Part shown: piece after piece, positions 12,181 to 24,790 of the stretch
How positions within the stretch are numbered: position 1 is the stretch's first letter
Layout: each line of letters opens with the position of its first letter
Assembly: GCA_023055355.1 (NCBI GenBank)
Contig: JALJCS010000001.1
Coordinates: 79,648,881 to 79,712,880, forward strand
Length of the DNA: 64,000 bases
DNA from: Agelaius tricolor
Lineage: Eukaryota; Chordata; Aves; Passeriformes; Icteridae
Reading direction: 5' to 3'
Translations under genes and position numbers: made by a program
Notes under the pieces: generated by a model
The model's database searches: none
The model's input: the letters and a program-made list of their open reading frames with translations, nothing else
Told to the model about the DNA's origin: nothing

Positions 12181-15100
12181 GACTGGGATACAATACTTGT
12201 GGCCTCTGTTCACCTGGACATGACATTTGAAATTTGTATCCAAGTCCTGATCTCTTGCACTTAAACTTGTAAAATAAACATTAGACAGGGCAAGAGAACT
12301 TGAAATAAGGGATATTTTCCAATTGGGAATTGAAGATATGCTTTTGTACCTGTGTGGTAGTTACTATTTTCCAGATAATTTTAATGGGCTCATCAACATA
12401 ATTTCAACAGACTCACTGGGGGTGAAATGAGGATACTATCCAAAATAGAGATACTGACAACATGAGAATACTATCCAGAATGGGGACACTGACCTGCTGC
12501 TCGCTGGCACTCAGTGACTTGTATGAAATTTCACAGAGGAAGAGCAAACATATCCATGTCAATAGGTAATTCATGGATTATCAGAATGCAAACTGCCCCA
12601 GCTGACTTCAGTTAGCACCTGAGGCAAGCACCGAAACCTGTTGCTTCACAGGGAGAAGTACTGATCCACTTCAGCTGGTACCTGTCATTTGATTTGTTCT
12701 GACTCCTGACTGAGAGCTCAGGCCCTCTGCCTTCACTTGGGCCAAAGAACACCGTGCACTGTACATTTCTCCATGGTTCCCTTTGCCTGCCTTTGGAAAA
12801 GGCCCAGGGAGCAGAGCAGGATGCTCTGAAAATGTAATGGGCTTGTGCAGAGGTTGCTGAGCATGGATCTGTGTTTCCCTGCCACTGGTCCCTCTCAGCA
12901 GAGGGCAGAGCCCACCCCAGCAGCAGAGCAGCCTCCCCTGCCTGCTGGAGCTCTGGGCTGGCTGCTGGGATGGAGAACGCTGTGTTCATCTGCAGCCAGG
13001 CTACCAGGCTCCATTTCTGTTGCCATGGATACAAGAATGAAGCAATAGCTTCACTCAGGATTAGCTATTTTTATTGTAATTACACAACAGGAAATTATTT
13101 GACTATTTTTCCCTTCATCTCAACCATAGTTTATTTATGTTATGATGCTTCAGGTGCCTGTACTGAGCCCCCAGGCACTGGCTTGCTGTTGGTGGGGGCT
13201 GCTCCCTGCTGTGGGTATGGGTGCTGACAGTGCTGGGCAGGAGCTCACAGTCAGGAATTAATGTTGATACATTTTTTGCCATGGAATGAAGTGCAGTGGT
13301 GTAGCTGGTGGGTGCAGCAGTCTGTGTCCATCTGTTTCTGCAGCACAGGATGACTGGCAGGTCTGTGTGAGGACAGGTTCAGGAAAGCAGAGTGGAGGGA
13401 AGAACCTCCAGTTAGCATTAGGAAGTGTGACTTTGCCAGCATTGATGGACGGGGCAGTGAACACACTGAATGATAACCAAATGCTGATGAGATGCTCCAG
13501 GAGGGAAGCAGAGGAGCATGCAGGCATCCCAAGGCCAGAGCTGTACTATCCAGCCCAGATGGGGAAAAGCATGTCAAGGAAATGAAGCCCAGGCTCTCCA
13601 AGCCTCTTGATCTGTCCTGAGGAATCCAGTCATGGGGTGATCCATGTCATCCTGCATGAAATGGAAGAGGAAAGAGTGTTCCCACACACACCACAGCAGG
13701 TACCATCTCACAGCTTGTGTCTCCTGCAATCCAGGCAGCTCTGTCCTGCACTCCATATCTACATTGAAATTCAAAAAGAGAAAAGCTCTTTAAGTAGGAC
13801 TTTATAAAGAAAAAATGGGGAACCCCCCTCACTGGACATGAAGAAGTTTTGTCATTGCACCTACTGCTGCTAGAGTTCAGAAGTGATGAGTTTTTGACTT
13901 TCTGCAACACTAATTCTTTTGACCATCTTTTGGCCATTAGCTAGATAGGTCTAACAGAGAGGGGATGCTGAGCCAGGCTTTGAGAGCCATGGATTAAACT
14001 CCTGAGTTTGCCCTGGAGCTGTGCCTCTCTCAGTTTCTGCTCTTTGCACCAATCTTTGCACCAAGCCACACTTGGCTGCACAATGGGGACCTGTCTGGAG
14101 CCCCCCAAATTTTTGTTCCTTTCACCTCTGTGGTGCATTTGATCATGGTTCCCCTGAACCAGAAGACTGCATGCTCAGGAAGTCAGGTGGATGCTTTCCC
14201 TGATCAATAACAAAAATTATTTTTAAAATTGCCCCCAGGAGAGTGTAATAAGAGAACATTGGAACTGATGAGAACTTTGGAGAATTGAGTGCTTTATTTG
14301 ATGCTTTTTACTATTGAAATTTCTGATCTCAATGTAATTTTTGTAATTTTTCAACAAGTCATTCTTTTGAATCAGAGTCCTGCTATAGCACTGTTGCTAA
14401 TGCATAGGAAAAATTTTGAAGAATTCGTAATTGCTCACTAGTTTTATAGAGAAATGACACTAAAAATATGAAAGGTGTTGCATTAAAAATATGTTTTATA
14501 TTGGTATGTGGAAGAACCAATGAAAGAAATAGGAAGGTAACTTAAGAAATAATAGAGGCAAACTGCTAAATTATTCCCTTTACTCACTGAGATATGTGAA
14601 CCACATCAGGTTATGGGAAACTCAGAATACAGTCTGTTACCTCTATGGTTTTTGTTGCCATTAACTAGATCTGTCCTAAATCTTAAATTTCATTATTTAA
14701 TATTAGAAACTGACCCTGTATTTGGCCATGTGGATAAGTGTAACCTGTTTTCCTGGTTTGATGAAGACCAGTTAACTAAGAAGAACAGAGAGGGAGATCC
14801 AGCTACATTTTGTTGATAAAATGTAGGCACCTTATGTTTGGCATTTAGCTTTCATTTGATCAGAACTGTTTCACAGGATGTGCTGTCTTTCTCTACTGAG
14901 GCACATGCCAGCATTCACTTCCATCAGCATATCACTCTCACTCAAAGCTGGTGTTCAGTTCTCTCTGCATCCTGTCAACCTGACAGTCATTAATCTCTTC
15001 ACAGGAGCACACTTCTGTCCCACTTAGTGTGCCACGCACTTTGCCTGGATCCCTCGAGACCCTAGTGGAACACATCCTTGCTTTCCATCTGCTTGCTGAA

Positions 15101-15240
15101 ATCTGCAGGACCACAGTCCATTTGAAGCCCTCCACAAGATCAAACACTGGCCAGAGTCTTACCTTCAGGAATAAACAGACTTTTCATGGCATTAGCAGCA
15201 GGCTTAGGAAACCAAAACAAGAGGTTATGAGAAGCCAAGC
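12181..15240. other. Non-coding stretch, nothing recognised
   Basis: A 140-codon minus-strand frame at 12612-13034 and a 118-codon plus-strand frame at 12871-13227 overlap in a GC-richer patch. Neither has a domain, and the overlap itself argues against both. The rest is AT-rich with no recognised repeats. Confidence 0.5.
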
Positions 15241-16070
15241 TTGACAGTGCCCTTAATCCAATTAAAGCTATGTCTGAAAAATTGTTCTCGTTTTGGCCTA
15301 AATGATTGAGTGTTTAGAGTCTTGTGCTAGGACAATCAAGAAGTATATTGTGATTAGGATGTGACAGAAAGATGTTAGACAATAATCAGACAAGGCCTCA
15401 ATCGATTAAGATTTAATTATCTCCAAGACCAGAATTCTTCATTTTCAAAAGACCATCCTGTGATTTAAGTTTGTTATCACTTTGTAGCAGTGGATGTTAG
15501 TTGAGCGATATGAAGACTTTAATTAGAGCCAGAAGCTTTTACATGAAGATATTAAAGAAGCAAAAATGGGCTTTTGAGTATGTTTTATCATTCTTTTAAG
15601 GGTTTGCTTAAAGCACTCTATCTCTCTTTCCTCAGATTACTGTCATAGATTTTTCAAAATTGCATCTTCATTTCTCATTTTGGGAGCCAATTAATTTTTT
15701 TTTTCAAGGATACTCTTTTGATTTATATTTGCCAATGTACAAAGCCACAGACTTACTGCTGACAACATTTTCCCAACTTGAAAGTACATTTTAATAACTG
15801 AACTCTACATGCCCAATGGCAAGGGAATTTGTGCAAATTCAATTTTACTTGTCAAGTACAATAAGATTATAACCATGTGGAAATTAATGGTCACAGATTT
15901 GGTGTGTTTAGACAGAAAGCTAATCTGCAGGAAATCTTTGTGGAGTTCATTGGTGATAAAAAATTGTGAAACACAGTAGCATTTCTTTGCGGTTCCACAT
16001 GTGAATTTAGTTCTTTATAATTTTGGACATCAATCAAAGGACATTCCCATGGTCAAGTCTCTGTGATAGT
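15241..16070. promoter_or_regulatory. Candidate conserved enhancer block
   Basis: About 800 bases without any recognisable repeat, microsatellite or open frame, dense in transcription-factor-like words. These include TAATCC (bicoid/Otx type, 15254-15259) joined to AATTAAAG, ATCGATTA (Onecut-type core, 15401-15408), TTTAATTAT (15412-15420), ATCAAAG (TCF/LEF type, 16033-16039) and ACATTCC (TEAD type, 16041-16047). Such clusters are typical of vertebrate developmental non-coding elements. What is seen is the words and the lack of repeats; conservation and function are inference. Confidence 0.35.
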
Positions 16071-16209
16071 GCAACATGTCTGGCTGTGAAAACCATTGGC
16101 TGTGTTGGGGTGCAGTTCCCCTGGTCTAGAGCAGTTGTGAAATCTATATGATCCAAACAAATTGGATAGGCCTGGCATTATTCCTTCTGACAGTGTGGAT
16201 TTTGGTCAT

Positions 16210-16233
16210 ATTTGCCCATATAAATGGGCAAAT
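16210..16233. repeat. Perfect 10-bp hairpin with 4-base loop
   Basis: ATTTGCCCAT (16210-16219) and ATGGGCAAAT (16224-16233) are exact reverse complements around the loop ATAA. Outside the stem only scattered pairs continue, so it is too short for a microRNA precursor. A third partial copy, ATGGGCAA, follows at about 16241. Confidence 0.85.
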
Positions 16234-17616
16234 GGTTACCATGGGCAATGGCAACCACCACTGTTTGCCAGCAGTTGTTGCTAAAAAAATGTAAAATCTT
16301 GTGCAGAAGACTGCAGATGGGAATGTAAGGTGTGGGAGGAAGATATGGAAAATCAGAAAAGGACAATGACAGATCTGGAAAATATGAGATAAGGAAGAGT
16401 TTGGAAGGGCAAGACAATGTCAGGACAGTGAGCAGCTGGGAAATAGTGCATGAGGTAAGGCCAGGGAAGACAATGATGGGAAACTGAAGGGATCCTTAGC
16501 AGAAACAGAGAAGACACGCAAGTCTCATGGATGCAATCAGAAGCAGATGAGATTTCCTTTTCATGGAGGAAAATGTGTGCATGTGACTCGCTGAAGGCAG
16601 ATTTGCAGGTAAATGTGGCTCAGATCTGCAATCTAGTGAGTTAAACTTCCCCAAACTGAAGTTGTGCCAGTATCCACCATCTCTGCCTGTGTCTGTAAAG
16701 CATTTGAAAGGTGTTTCTGAGGCTGTCTGCATTCACCTGCCGTGTATCAGGCCAGTGACACACAGTGCCTGAGATCTCTGTACAGTCACATCTGTGGGGC
16801 TGTTGGGTGGATCCCCCACACTGGATGCCCACAGCCTGATCAGGGATTTGTTCTGCAGCAGGTGGGATTCACAACAATCTGGTTTTGGCTCAGTTTGGGT
16901 GTGCAGATCAGTGCCAGGCCTCACACCTCTCCCATGGCTGGCCAGGTCACATACAGCATACACAAGGATCCTTCCTTTCCCTTTGCAGACCAGGTATAGA
17001 TATGACATAACCGATTTCTTCTGAATTTCAACCATTTTTTGCATTCTTCTGTTACAGAGCTTTCTTCAGGGAGTTTTCATACAAACCTCACCACGAAATT
17101 AAAAGTAAACTCACATCTCTCTACTGGGGTAATTAAAATCTATTTTAATATATATATTTGGCCTAGGATTTATCTGAAATCACTGTATTTAGAAGCACCT
17201 TCTGGTAGTGCTTATATCTTTTGTGATGGCTAGGGCATGTGGGGTGCTCCCAGGCTGGACTTTGGGGATAACCTCTGTGTGCTAAGGTAATGTGCAGAGA
17301 GATGAGAAAGGCAAAGCTAAAATTGGCTGCCTAATGTCGATTAAATATCAAACTATATGGTTACAATTTGGTGAGATAAAGCCCAGTTTATAATAAACAC
17401 ATTTATTTATTAATTAATTTCAGTTTGTGGTAGTAAGTCTATTAGGAAAAGGTGTGGTTTTGTTCCCTATCCTGGCATCAGAAACAGATAGCCTAACATT
17501 TTAATGGAAATTGCTGTTACATTCAAATTTGTGGAAGACTAGATTGGATCTCTTCCAGAATTATGGTAATTTCTTCGTATAGCACTTGTATGATTCCACT
17601 CTTGCTTTAGAGATTT
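16234..17616. other. Non-coding stretch, nothing recognised
   Basis: Several frames of 60-103 codons overlap on opposite strands between 16496 and 17044. None has a domain. No repeat is recognised. Confidence 0.5.
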
Positions 17617-17695
17617 GCTTTATATATGTGCTATGTATATATTCTATGTGTGTGCATATATACATGCAGACATCATATATATGTATGTTGTCTCT
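17617..17695. repeat. TA/TG-rich low-complexity tract
   Basis: Alternating TATATG, GTGTGC and CATATATA words form a decayed AT/GT microsatellite. Confidence 0.75.
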
Positions 17696-17759
17696 TTGTT
17701 TCTTGTATGCTTGAATTTTGAAGTCTCATAACTCCTGAAGCATTTTAATTCCTTTTTCT

Positions 17760-18095
17760 ATGCAACACTCTATGTATGAGGCTGAAATCCTTTCTTGTCT
17801 TGGTGAGATGAAGAGCTCTCATTTCATACATCTTTATGCAGAACCAGAAATCATCCCTGCCTCAGAGCAGGGAGAAAGAAGAGCAAGGAAACTGCACAGC
17901 TTCAAAGATGTGACCACACTGACTGATAGGAGAGATCTATTTGAGGCAGATGAGAGGAAAAAGCCCCTCAGGATCAGGAAACTAACAGCTGAATTGAACA
18001 ATCTGAATGCAGATTTAGAAAGGAATTGGAAAGCTGCTTTTATGCTTTTGAGCTGCTATGTCCTATCAAGGGCAAAAGTGCAAGCCTTAAAGTGA
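17760..18095 (+). other. 111-codon open frame, charged, coding status unproven
   Basis: This frame starts with ATG and its product would be rich in Lys, Arg and Glu in the second half, with an amphipathic, coiled-coil-like stretch at about residues 60-95. That makes it the most protein-like frame in the window. It sits in a purine-rich plus-strand tract, which gives such codons by itself. I see no clear splice sites, no family match and no Kozak context of note. It could be a chance frame, an exon of a non-coding RNA, or a decayed exon. Confidence 0.15.
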
Positions 18096-18800
18096 GCTTC
18101 GAAATCAACGATCAGTTTTGTCTTCTATCCTCAGCTTCTTAGGCAAGACTCAAAGCATTATAGGCTAATGCTACCTTTTTCTGGATTGATTTCAGACTCT
18201 TATGATGGCTATTAGATTTGGGATTTTCACTTTTTATAAGTCAACAAATATGTGGGACATCTATTGTTCACATTTCTCTTGGCATTTATATGGTACCTAT
18301 GGAAAAAGGGGGTGTCCAATGACACAGCATCTCTCATCCTCCTCTGGCTAGTTCATTCATAAGGAGAAGGGAAGCCAGACTAGATTTTTTTTTTTCTTTA
18401 TAGAGTTCTGTTACACAGACAATTAAACTAAATGTCTTGGCATGCTAATGAGTCCTTTTTCCCCTCTATCTTTTAAAGATACCCCTATTCTTCCTCTTTT
18501 TTCTCAAATGTCCAGATGATAATTAGTTGCTTCTGTCTTCTCTGCTGAGGTTCATTAGCCATTGCTGGGCCAAAAACTGAGATTCAACACCATGGTTCTC
18601 TAAAGTCAGAGCAGGCTGAGTCATTGACTGAGTGCACAATGTGGTGGGACTTAACTTTCTGATCTTGTCACAGCCAGAATCCTTTACAGCACTTATTAGT
18701 GACTCATGCAGTGTCTTTGATGTGTAGAGTGTTTGTGGCCATTTTGGTTACTGTTCTAAATATTATCAGTTGGGAGTGCTTGCTTTCTTCATGTTTAGCA

Positions 18801-18852
18801 TCTTGAATGAAATATGAAAACATATTAAATTCTTGAATGAAATATAAAACAT
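18801..18852 (+). repeat. 30-bp tandem duplication
   Basis: TCTTGAATGAAATATGAAAA and TCTTGAATGAAATATAAAAC start 30 bases apart, differing by one base plus an A-run length change. This is typical slippage or microhomology duplication. Confidence 0.85.
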
Positions 18853-18853
18853 C

Positions 18854-18868
18854 TTTTTTTTTTTTTTT
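18854..18868. repeat. T15 homopolymer
   Basis: Fifteen consecutive T directly after the tandem duplication. Confidence 0.85.
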
Positions 18869-20516
18869 CTGGAAAGGAGCCTGGAGGGCTGGAATCTCTT
18901 CTCAGTTTCTAAAAGAAGCTAATCCAAAAGGCCTCTGATGGTCTCCTTTCATTGCATCAGGAGCAGACATGCTGCAATGAGTTCAGTCTTTCCAGCCAAG
19001 CACGAAACAGAAAGGCCTGATGCACACCCCTTTAAGCTCTTGCAGCACCCAAGCAGTCACTGGCTGCTGCTGCTGTTTCTGGAGTACAATCAGTGCTTGT
19101 TCCTCAGCAATGAATTTGCAGATCCACCAAGTTTCATGCATCACACATGGGACTAGGTTACCTGGCCCTCCTTACTGACCCCCTCTGCCATTTCTGTGTC
19201 TCCCTGTACCCTGAGGGATGTCTCACAACCTCTCACTCTTTAGTCCCATTTGCCTCATGCACCCAATCAGCATCTGTGTGATCTCCTCATCACCTGCATC
19301 CAGCAGGTTACATCTCAGCAATGCAATGATGTAGCAATGCCTGGAAGAAGCCTGCCTGAAAAAGCATCCTGAATTTACACTGCTAGCCTAATTTCTATAA
19401 ATCAGGTTCTTCAGTGAAGGAAATTGCTGTTATAGAAATTTTCTTTGGCTTTCTTAAGTAATACATTGGTGTCTAAAACAGATTCTTTTTTTTTTTTACA
19501 CTAGAGTCTACATTCCTTACACCTGTGTTTCTCTACCATCTGAAGCACCAAACTCTTGTTTACCTTCTCTTTGCCTATATATAGGCAGAAGAGCAGAAAA
19601 ATGTCCTGAAACCACAAAGAAATTGAAACTGTTGAGATGATAGAAAACTGTGGGTTAGATAAGGGAGCTGAAGAGACCAGGGAAGAGAAAAACTGGAGAC
19701 AGTGTTCTTCTATATCCACTTGTCAAACCCTTGAATCCTTAGTTCCCTATCCTTTGGGGAAAAGATGTAAGGTAGGTGGTCTCATACAACCCACTGATGG
19801 CAAGAATTAACAGGGACAAGAAGCCACTACCCTGTGTCTATTTAAGCCTGTAGGGTGAAACAAAGTAGAAAAAACAGGATGAAAAATCTGTAAATATTAA
19901 AAAAAAAACCCACAAAAAAAAAAAACCTCCATCCCAGTAACTCTCAAGCCTCTCAGGTAACAGTAATAAGAGAAGGGGCCTGAAAGGGAATAGAATCTGC
20001 TTCTGAAAAAAACATCATGAGGATAAAAATGATAAGAGGCTCCTCAGATACCACTCATAATATCAGCTACTTCTTCCAGCAGCACCACAACCATCCCAAT
20101 TCCAGCCCAAGCCCAGTGATATTCTCTGCCTTTGGTAGGCCTTGTTTTCCCTTGGACATTTCAAGGCTTTGTGTAATTATGTGCCAAGAAGGCAGAAACC
20201 CTCTGCACAGAAGCTTGAGGGAAATAAAAACTTTGGGCCAAGGAGATGGTCTGAAGGAAAAATTTGGAGGAGTGACAGGAAACAAAGTTTTGGGTGAAAA
20301 AAATTACTTTTTAGAAGTGCTCAGTGAGCTATGAGATAGACAAGAGAGCATCCTCCAAGCCCATGGGGCTCATGTCTTGCTCATCCAGCTGCTTGTGCTC
20401 ATCCCTGCACTGAGCATGAGACACAAGCTCAGGTTCCCCTGCACTCACAGCTCCTTCAAGCTTCAGGGCATTGGGAAAAAAGTAATTGATTCAGCCTGTT
20501 CTATAAAATGAGTCAG
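18869..20516. other. Non-coding stretch with an A-rich tract
   Basis: A-runs interrupted by CCC and C occur at about 19898-19925. A 105-codon plus frame (20017-20334) overlaps a 72-codon minus frame; neither is recognisable. No gene is supported. Confidence 0.5.
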
Positions 20517-20932
20517 TGCTGGTTTCAGCTGGGACTGAGTTAATTTTCTTCCTGATGCAGTGCTGTGGCTAATGTTGATACACACTGACGTTTTAGCTGT
20601 TGAGTGCTAACACTAAGTCAAGGACTTCTCTGTGTCATGCTCTGCCAGTGAGGAGGTGCACAGGAAGCCACAGAGGTATGGCTGGGACCCTAGTGACCAA
20701 ACTGGCCAAAGGGATGTTCCAAGCCACAGAGTTCAAGTGCACAAACAGGGAAAGGTGGCTGGGGCTGGGGGCAACCACCATTCAGGGATGGGCTGGGCAC
20801 CACTCAGTGGGTAGGGAGCAATTGCAGCATGTACCACTGCCTTGGGGCCTTTCATTCCTTTCTATTTTCTTTTCATTGCAACTACTACTACTACTATTAT
20901 TATTATTATTATTAATAATAATAATAATAATA

Positions 20933-20963
<31 letters not shown>

Positions 20964-21087
20964 ATTTTGTTTTAAATACTGAACTATTCTTATGTCAACT
21001 CATGAGGTTTACTTTTTTTTTTGATTCTCCTCCCCACCAGGGTGAGTGGCTGTGTGGTACTCAGTTCCAGGTTGGGGTTAAACCACA
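20517..21087 (+). mobile_element. Solo LTR of an avian endogenous retrovirus
   Basis: The segment opens with TG followed by CTGGTTTCAGCTGGGACTGA and GTTAATTTTCTTCCT, and runs through a 'gtcaaggacttctctg' block and 'tgaccaaactggccaaaggg'. It ends in GAGTGGCTGTGTGGT and GGTTGGGGTTAAACCACA. That order is the familiar layout of an abundant bird LTR family (ERVK/ERVL-like; exact name not determined). A polyadenylation-type AATAAA lies at the end of its internal microsatellite (about 20958). No internal gag, pol or env sequence follows, so this is a solo LTR left by recombination. No clean target-site duplication is visible, which suggests an old insertion. The second copy at 51868-52180 belongs to the same family. 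Confidence 0.85.
20881..20961. repeat. Palindromic trinucleotide microsatellite inside the LTR
   Basis: The structure is (ACT)5 (ATT)6 (AAT)7 AGT (AAT)8. Because ATT and AAT are reverse complements, the junction at 20913/20914 is the centre of a perfect self-complementary arm of at least 18 bases on each side. The array lies in the 3' half of the solo LTR, upstream of its conserved end. In translation it gives a Leu/Ile run that inflates a 186-codon frame (20600-21160), which is not a gene. Confidence 0.95.
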
Positions 21088-24000
21088 GCAGAGCTTCACA
21101 GCAAAAGCAAAACAGCTGCTTTCAAGGTGCTTTTCTGATGTCACTCAACTCCTCTCATGAAGTCATTGCTTAATGCTGGTTGCTATAACAACCTGTTAGT
21201 CTTTTTCACAATTACTCATGCAGCACAAATGCCTACAGGTATGTCATTGTTGTGAAATTCAACTTTAAAGTGTTCATTTTAAAATATTTCTCCTATCTCA
21301 CTGGCACAAAACACACAACTTTACAGATTTTTTTTTTTTTAAGAAAACCTGGCTACAGCTCATCCTGTGCTGTCTGAAGGAAAAAAGGAATCAACCTGAG
21401 GAAAGAGCATCCTTTCAGTGAACAAGCATTTTAGCTGAATACTTCCCTTTTTTATGTTCAGTATTTCCAAAATCTTTTTCCAAAGCTCATTTTAATCCCT
21501 TAGATTCTGTTTTTAAAACATGCATTCTGTGTAGAGGAAGCATCTACAAGTATTGTAGTCAAGCCTGTAGCATTCCATACATGTATTTTTATTAGGAGTG
21601 GGAATGAACAGAAAAAGTGCTCTAAGAAAGTGTTTATCTTTTTTCTGAGCATTATTAAACTCATGTGAAATACCATCTCTTTGGTTGTAGTAAAGACTAC
21701 AAAGAAAGATATCAATACAAGAGGTCTTACTGTGGATGGGAAATTCCTTTTGGTGGTGTTTGAATTGCTGGTGCTGGTTCTGGGCTAACAATTAGCTCCA
21801 TGGAAGAAATTAAAGACAGTAAGCCAGACAGACTTAACCATCTTGGAAACATCTTCAGACATCTGGGGTGTGAACAAGCTCAGTGAAATTTTTACAGTGC
21901 TGCATTGTCTCTCTCTGCAGTGGAGAGACAGCTGAGGGGCCCCTTGGCCATGACCAACCTCAGCATCTGGCTCTCTGCTCCTGCTCCTCTCCCAGTCACA
22001 CTCTCCAGCAGCAGACACTCTGCAGACTGGTAGCAAAAATCTAAAATAAATGCTGCCAGCAAGGAGGTCCCTCAAAGGTGCCTCTCCCTCTCCATTGACT
22101 ATAGGAGAAATCTACAGTCACCTGTCGTGAAAAGTCTGATTTTGGGGCCAGACAAAAGTGTGCAAAGCTGGATGGGAGTGTCCTGGCCTTGGTGGCTTCT
22201 ACCTGTGGCATGGAAGCAGCTATAACTGTGCTGCCTTTTGGGGCACTATTCTTCCACTGATGCAGTGAAATCTTGCATCCCTGGGGTTGCAGGTCACTGC
22301 TCTGGTGACACTCAGACCTGGCAGGGGATGACAGGCAGCCCTTTGTCCCAGCACCCAGCAGAGGGGTCAGCCTGGAGCTTTTTATGGGGTGATATTCGGA
22401 TGAACCCTGCTTCCAGCATCCTTCACTCTTAGGTCTCCAGAAATAGATTTGACTTATGTTTTGCCAAATACAAGTGGGCTAAACTCTCCAGAGAGGATTC
22501 TAGGGAGCATCATAAACATGGCAGTCAAATGGAAGTTAAAGCCCAATTCTTTTGTCTCAAAAAAAGAAAATTTTTTCCCATTTCTCCAGAATTCGTGGAA
22601 GCACTATGAAGCACTACCCAAGTTACTACGGTCAGAGGTCCATGCTCGTGAAAGAATTCAAAGTAAGGATAAAACACAGTTAAAGACAAGTCCTATTTCA
22701 GAAGGGTAAAACTAACACTGTGTAACTCTTCCAGCTTTCAGTCAGATGTATTTAAAGTTTAAAGATGGTGCTCCAGTCAGAGACAAATAAACTATGAGTC
22801 CTTTTTTCTACTGTTATAGATAGATATTTTAGAAAAAAATGCCATGGAATCAGTCCAAAGGAACATACTAAATATATGAAAATATCAAACAAGTGTACAA
22901 AAATTTCTTATGCTTTGGTAAAAATACAGAGCTCAGCTTGCATCCCCATGCAGTCATATTCATATAACAGCAGTTTAGCTACAGGATACATGAGTCAGTG
23001 TTTCTACTCTCAGTTTCTGAAATGTGGGCTGCCAGAACTGAGCTTGGCCAGTACAGCATCACAACATCCAGAGTAAATGGCTGATGACATTTTTTTTCAC
23101 TCCTAGTTTAAGAACAGGGTGAGGAGCTGCAGTAGAGCTGCTATTTCCTGATTGCCTCACCTGAGATTAGGGCTTTTAAAATTCTTGTCTCCTGTGTCAC
23201 TATTGCTTGAAGACACTGTTCTTGCTTCTTCTGTTTTTGTTAAGTAACACAATCTGACCTCAGACTGTTGTGGTTAACAGTGTTGATGCTGTACCTTGCC
23301 TGGGAACTGGTGAGGATGAGATTTGAATGGCAAGGAAAGAGAAGCAAAGTAGTCAAGGATCCACACATTGATGATCTGAGCACACAACAAATGGTTGTCT
23401 GAGCTGGGCACGTTTAGCCAAATTCTTCATAAGGTTTTACACCCCACTCCAAAATGATCTCTGTCTTTGATCAACTGACAGAATGGCCAGGAATTTACAG
23501 CACTTCTTTGCTACTACCTTGGGAGGCAGCAGGAAGATGCAAAATGCTGCAGTGACCCCATTGCATCTGTGAAGTATTTTTCATCAGTTCTAGACTTGAG
23601 ACCTCACAGAGATATTAGGAGACTTCATGAATAGGATTTTTATTGAGTTAGGGAGAGGAGGAAGGAGAATGGTGCCCAGCCAAAGACACAGCCTTGCCCA
23701 TGTTTACGCTGTGGGTTGGGCAGGAGGAGGGACAGACAAATTGGAAGCCTTGCTTCACTGCCAGAGGGCTGTTTAACAGGGAAGGAAAGAACAGGTAAAT
23801 GGAGGTGCTGAGCAGCTTCGAGCGTGACAACAGTCTCTTTTGTGGAGCTGAGACAAGGTTATTCCATTTTCAGTACACTTCAGCTGGAAAAATGAGGCAG
23901 ATCCTTATGGCATGATATTGGAGTGTTAAAAAGGGCAATGGTCAATCTCTTTGGTGGTCCAAAGAGGACTCCCTACTTGGAGGCATGAGAAACCTGTGAG

Positions 24001-24724
24001 CAGAGCCCTCACTTTTCAGGTGACTATTAAAAGCTGTATTTAGAGAAAGAGTATTTGGGGAAGTGTCCTTGGATGATACCTCTCTGCATGCTCCCCACCC
24101 TGTACAATGGAAAATAGTAGCTTTCTATGTTTTGGGTTTTTTTCAAATAAGTGTTCTAATATTTATTCTCTTGCTTAAGAATGTAATATAACAGAAAGCC
24201 TGCAAACTGGGATTCTATACATTTTTCAAGAGATAACATTTCTTTCCTAGGGCTGCTGCAATTGCTCATCCTTCTGCAGTCTGTATGGTTTCTTTCACTT
24301 CTCTAAAGAAAAGTAATTCCTGTTTTCAACCTGCACAGCAAGGTTCATCTTCCACAATATGGGATTACCCTGTCAGTTGAATTGTTGCTGCGTGTTAGGT
24401 ATATTAACCACCAATATTAACCTCTCTGTGCTGGTGGGCTAGCAATCTTACCAGCCTCTAAGATAATCCTTGCTCATTGATGAAAAATACACTCTTCCTC
24501 TGAATTTTGAAGAGAATTACAGATAATCAAAGAATGTGTCTGCCAAGCCCATAATGCTGCTTGTGTGGTCTGTCAAATTAGCAAATTCCCCTAAGAAGAA
24601 TCAACTGTCTTTATTAGACAAATGAAATCTTATTGTGTTAGCAGAAAGGTTTACATTCCCAATTACTAAACAAAATCACTAATCAAAAGAACTAAATATA
24701 GTTTGGGGTGGGATTTAGTTGTTG
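21088..24724. other. Non-coding stretch, nothing recognised
   Basis: Frames of 60-96 codons only, without domains. There is a T-run at about 21330-21341. No repeat family is recognised. Confidence 0.5.
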
Positions 24725-24790
24725 CTGCTGTTTTTTGTGTTGGGTTTTTTGGGTTTGTTTTTTGTTTTGTTTTGTGTTTGTTTTTTAGTG
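24725..24790. repeat. G/T-rich low-complexity tract
   Basis: Words GGGTTTTTTGGG, TTTTGTTTTG and GTTTGTTTTT follow one another. On the minus strand this reads as (CAAA)-like sequence and could be an expanded tail of an old retroposed copy. The Phe-rich and Lys/Thr/Pro-rich frames across it are artefacts. Confidence 0.75.

Noticed and set aside
20600..21160. 186-codon plus-strand frame
   Set aside because: It runs through the solo LTR and its trinucleotide microsatellite; the Leu/Ile block is just the translated ACT/ATT/AAT array.
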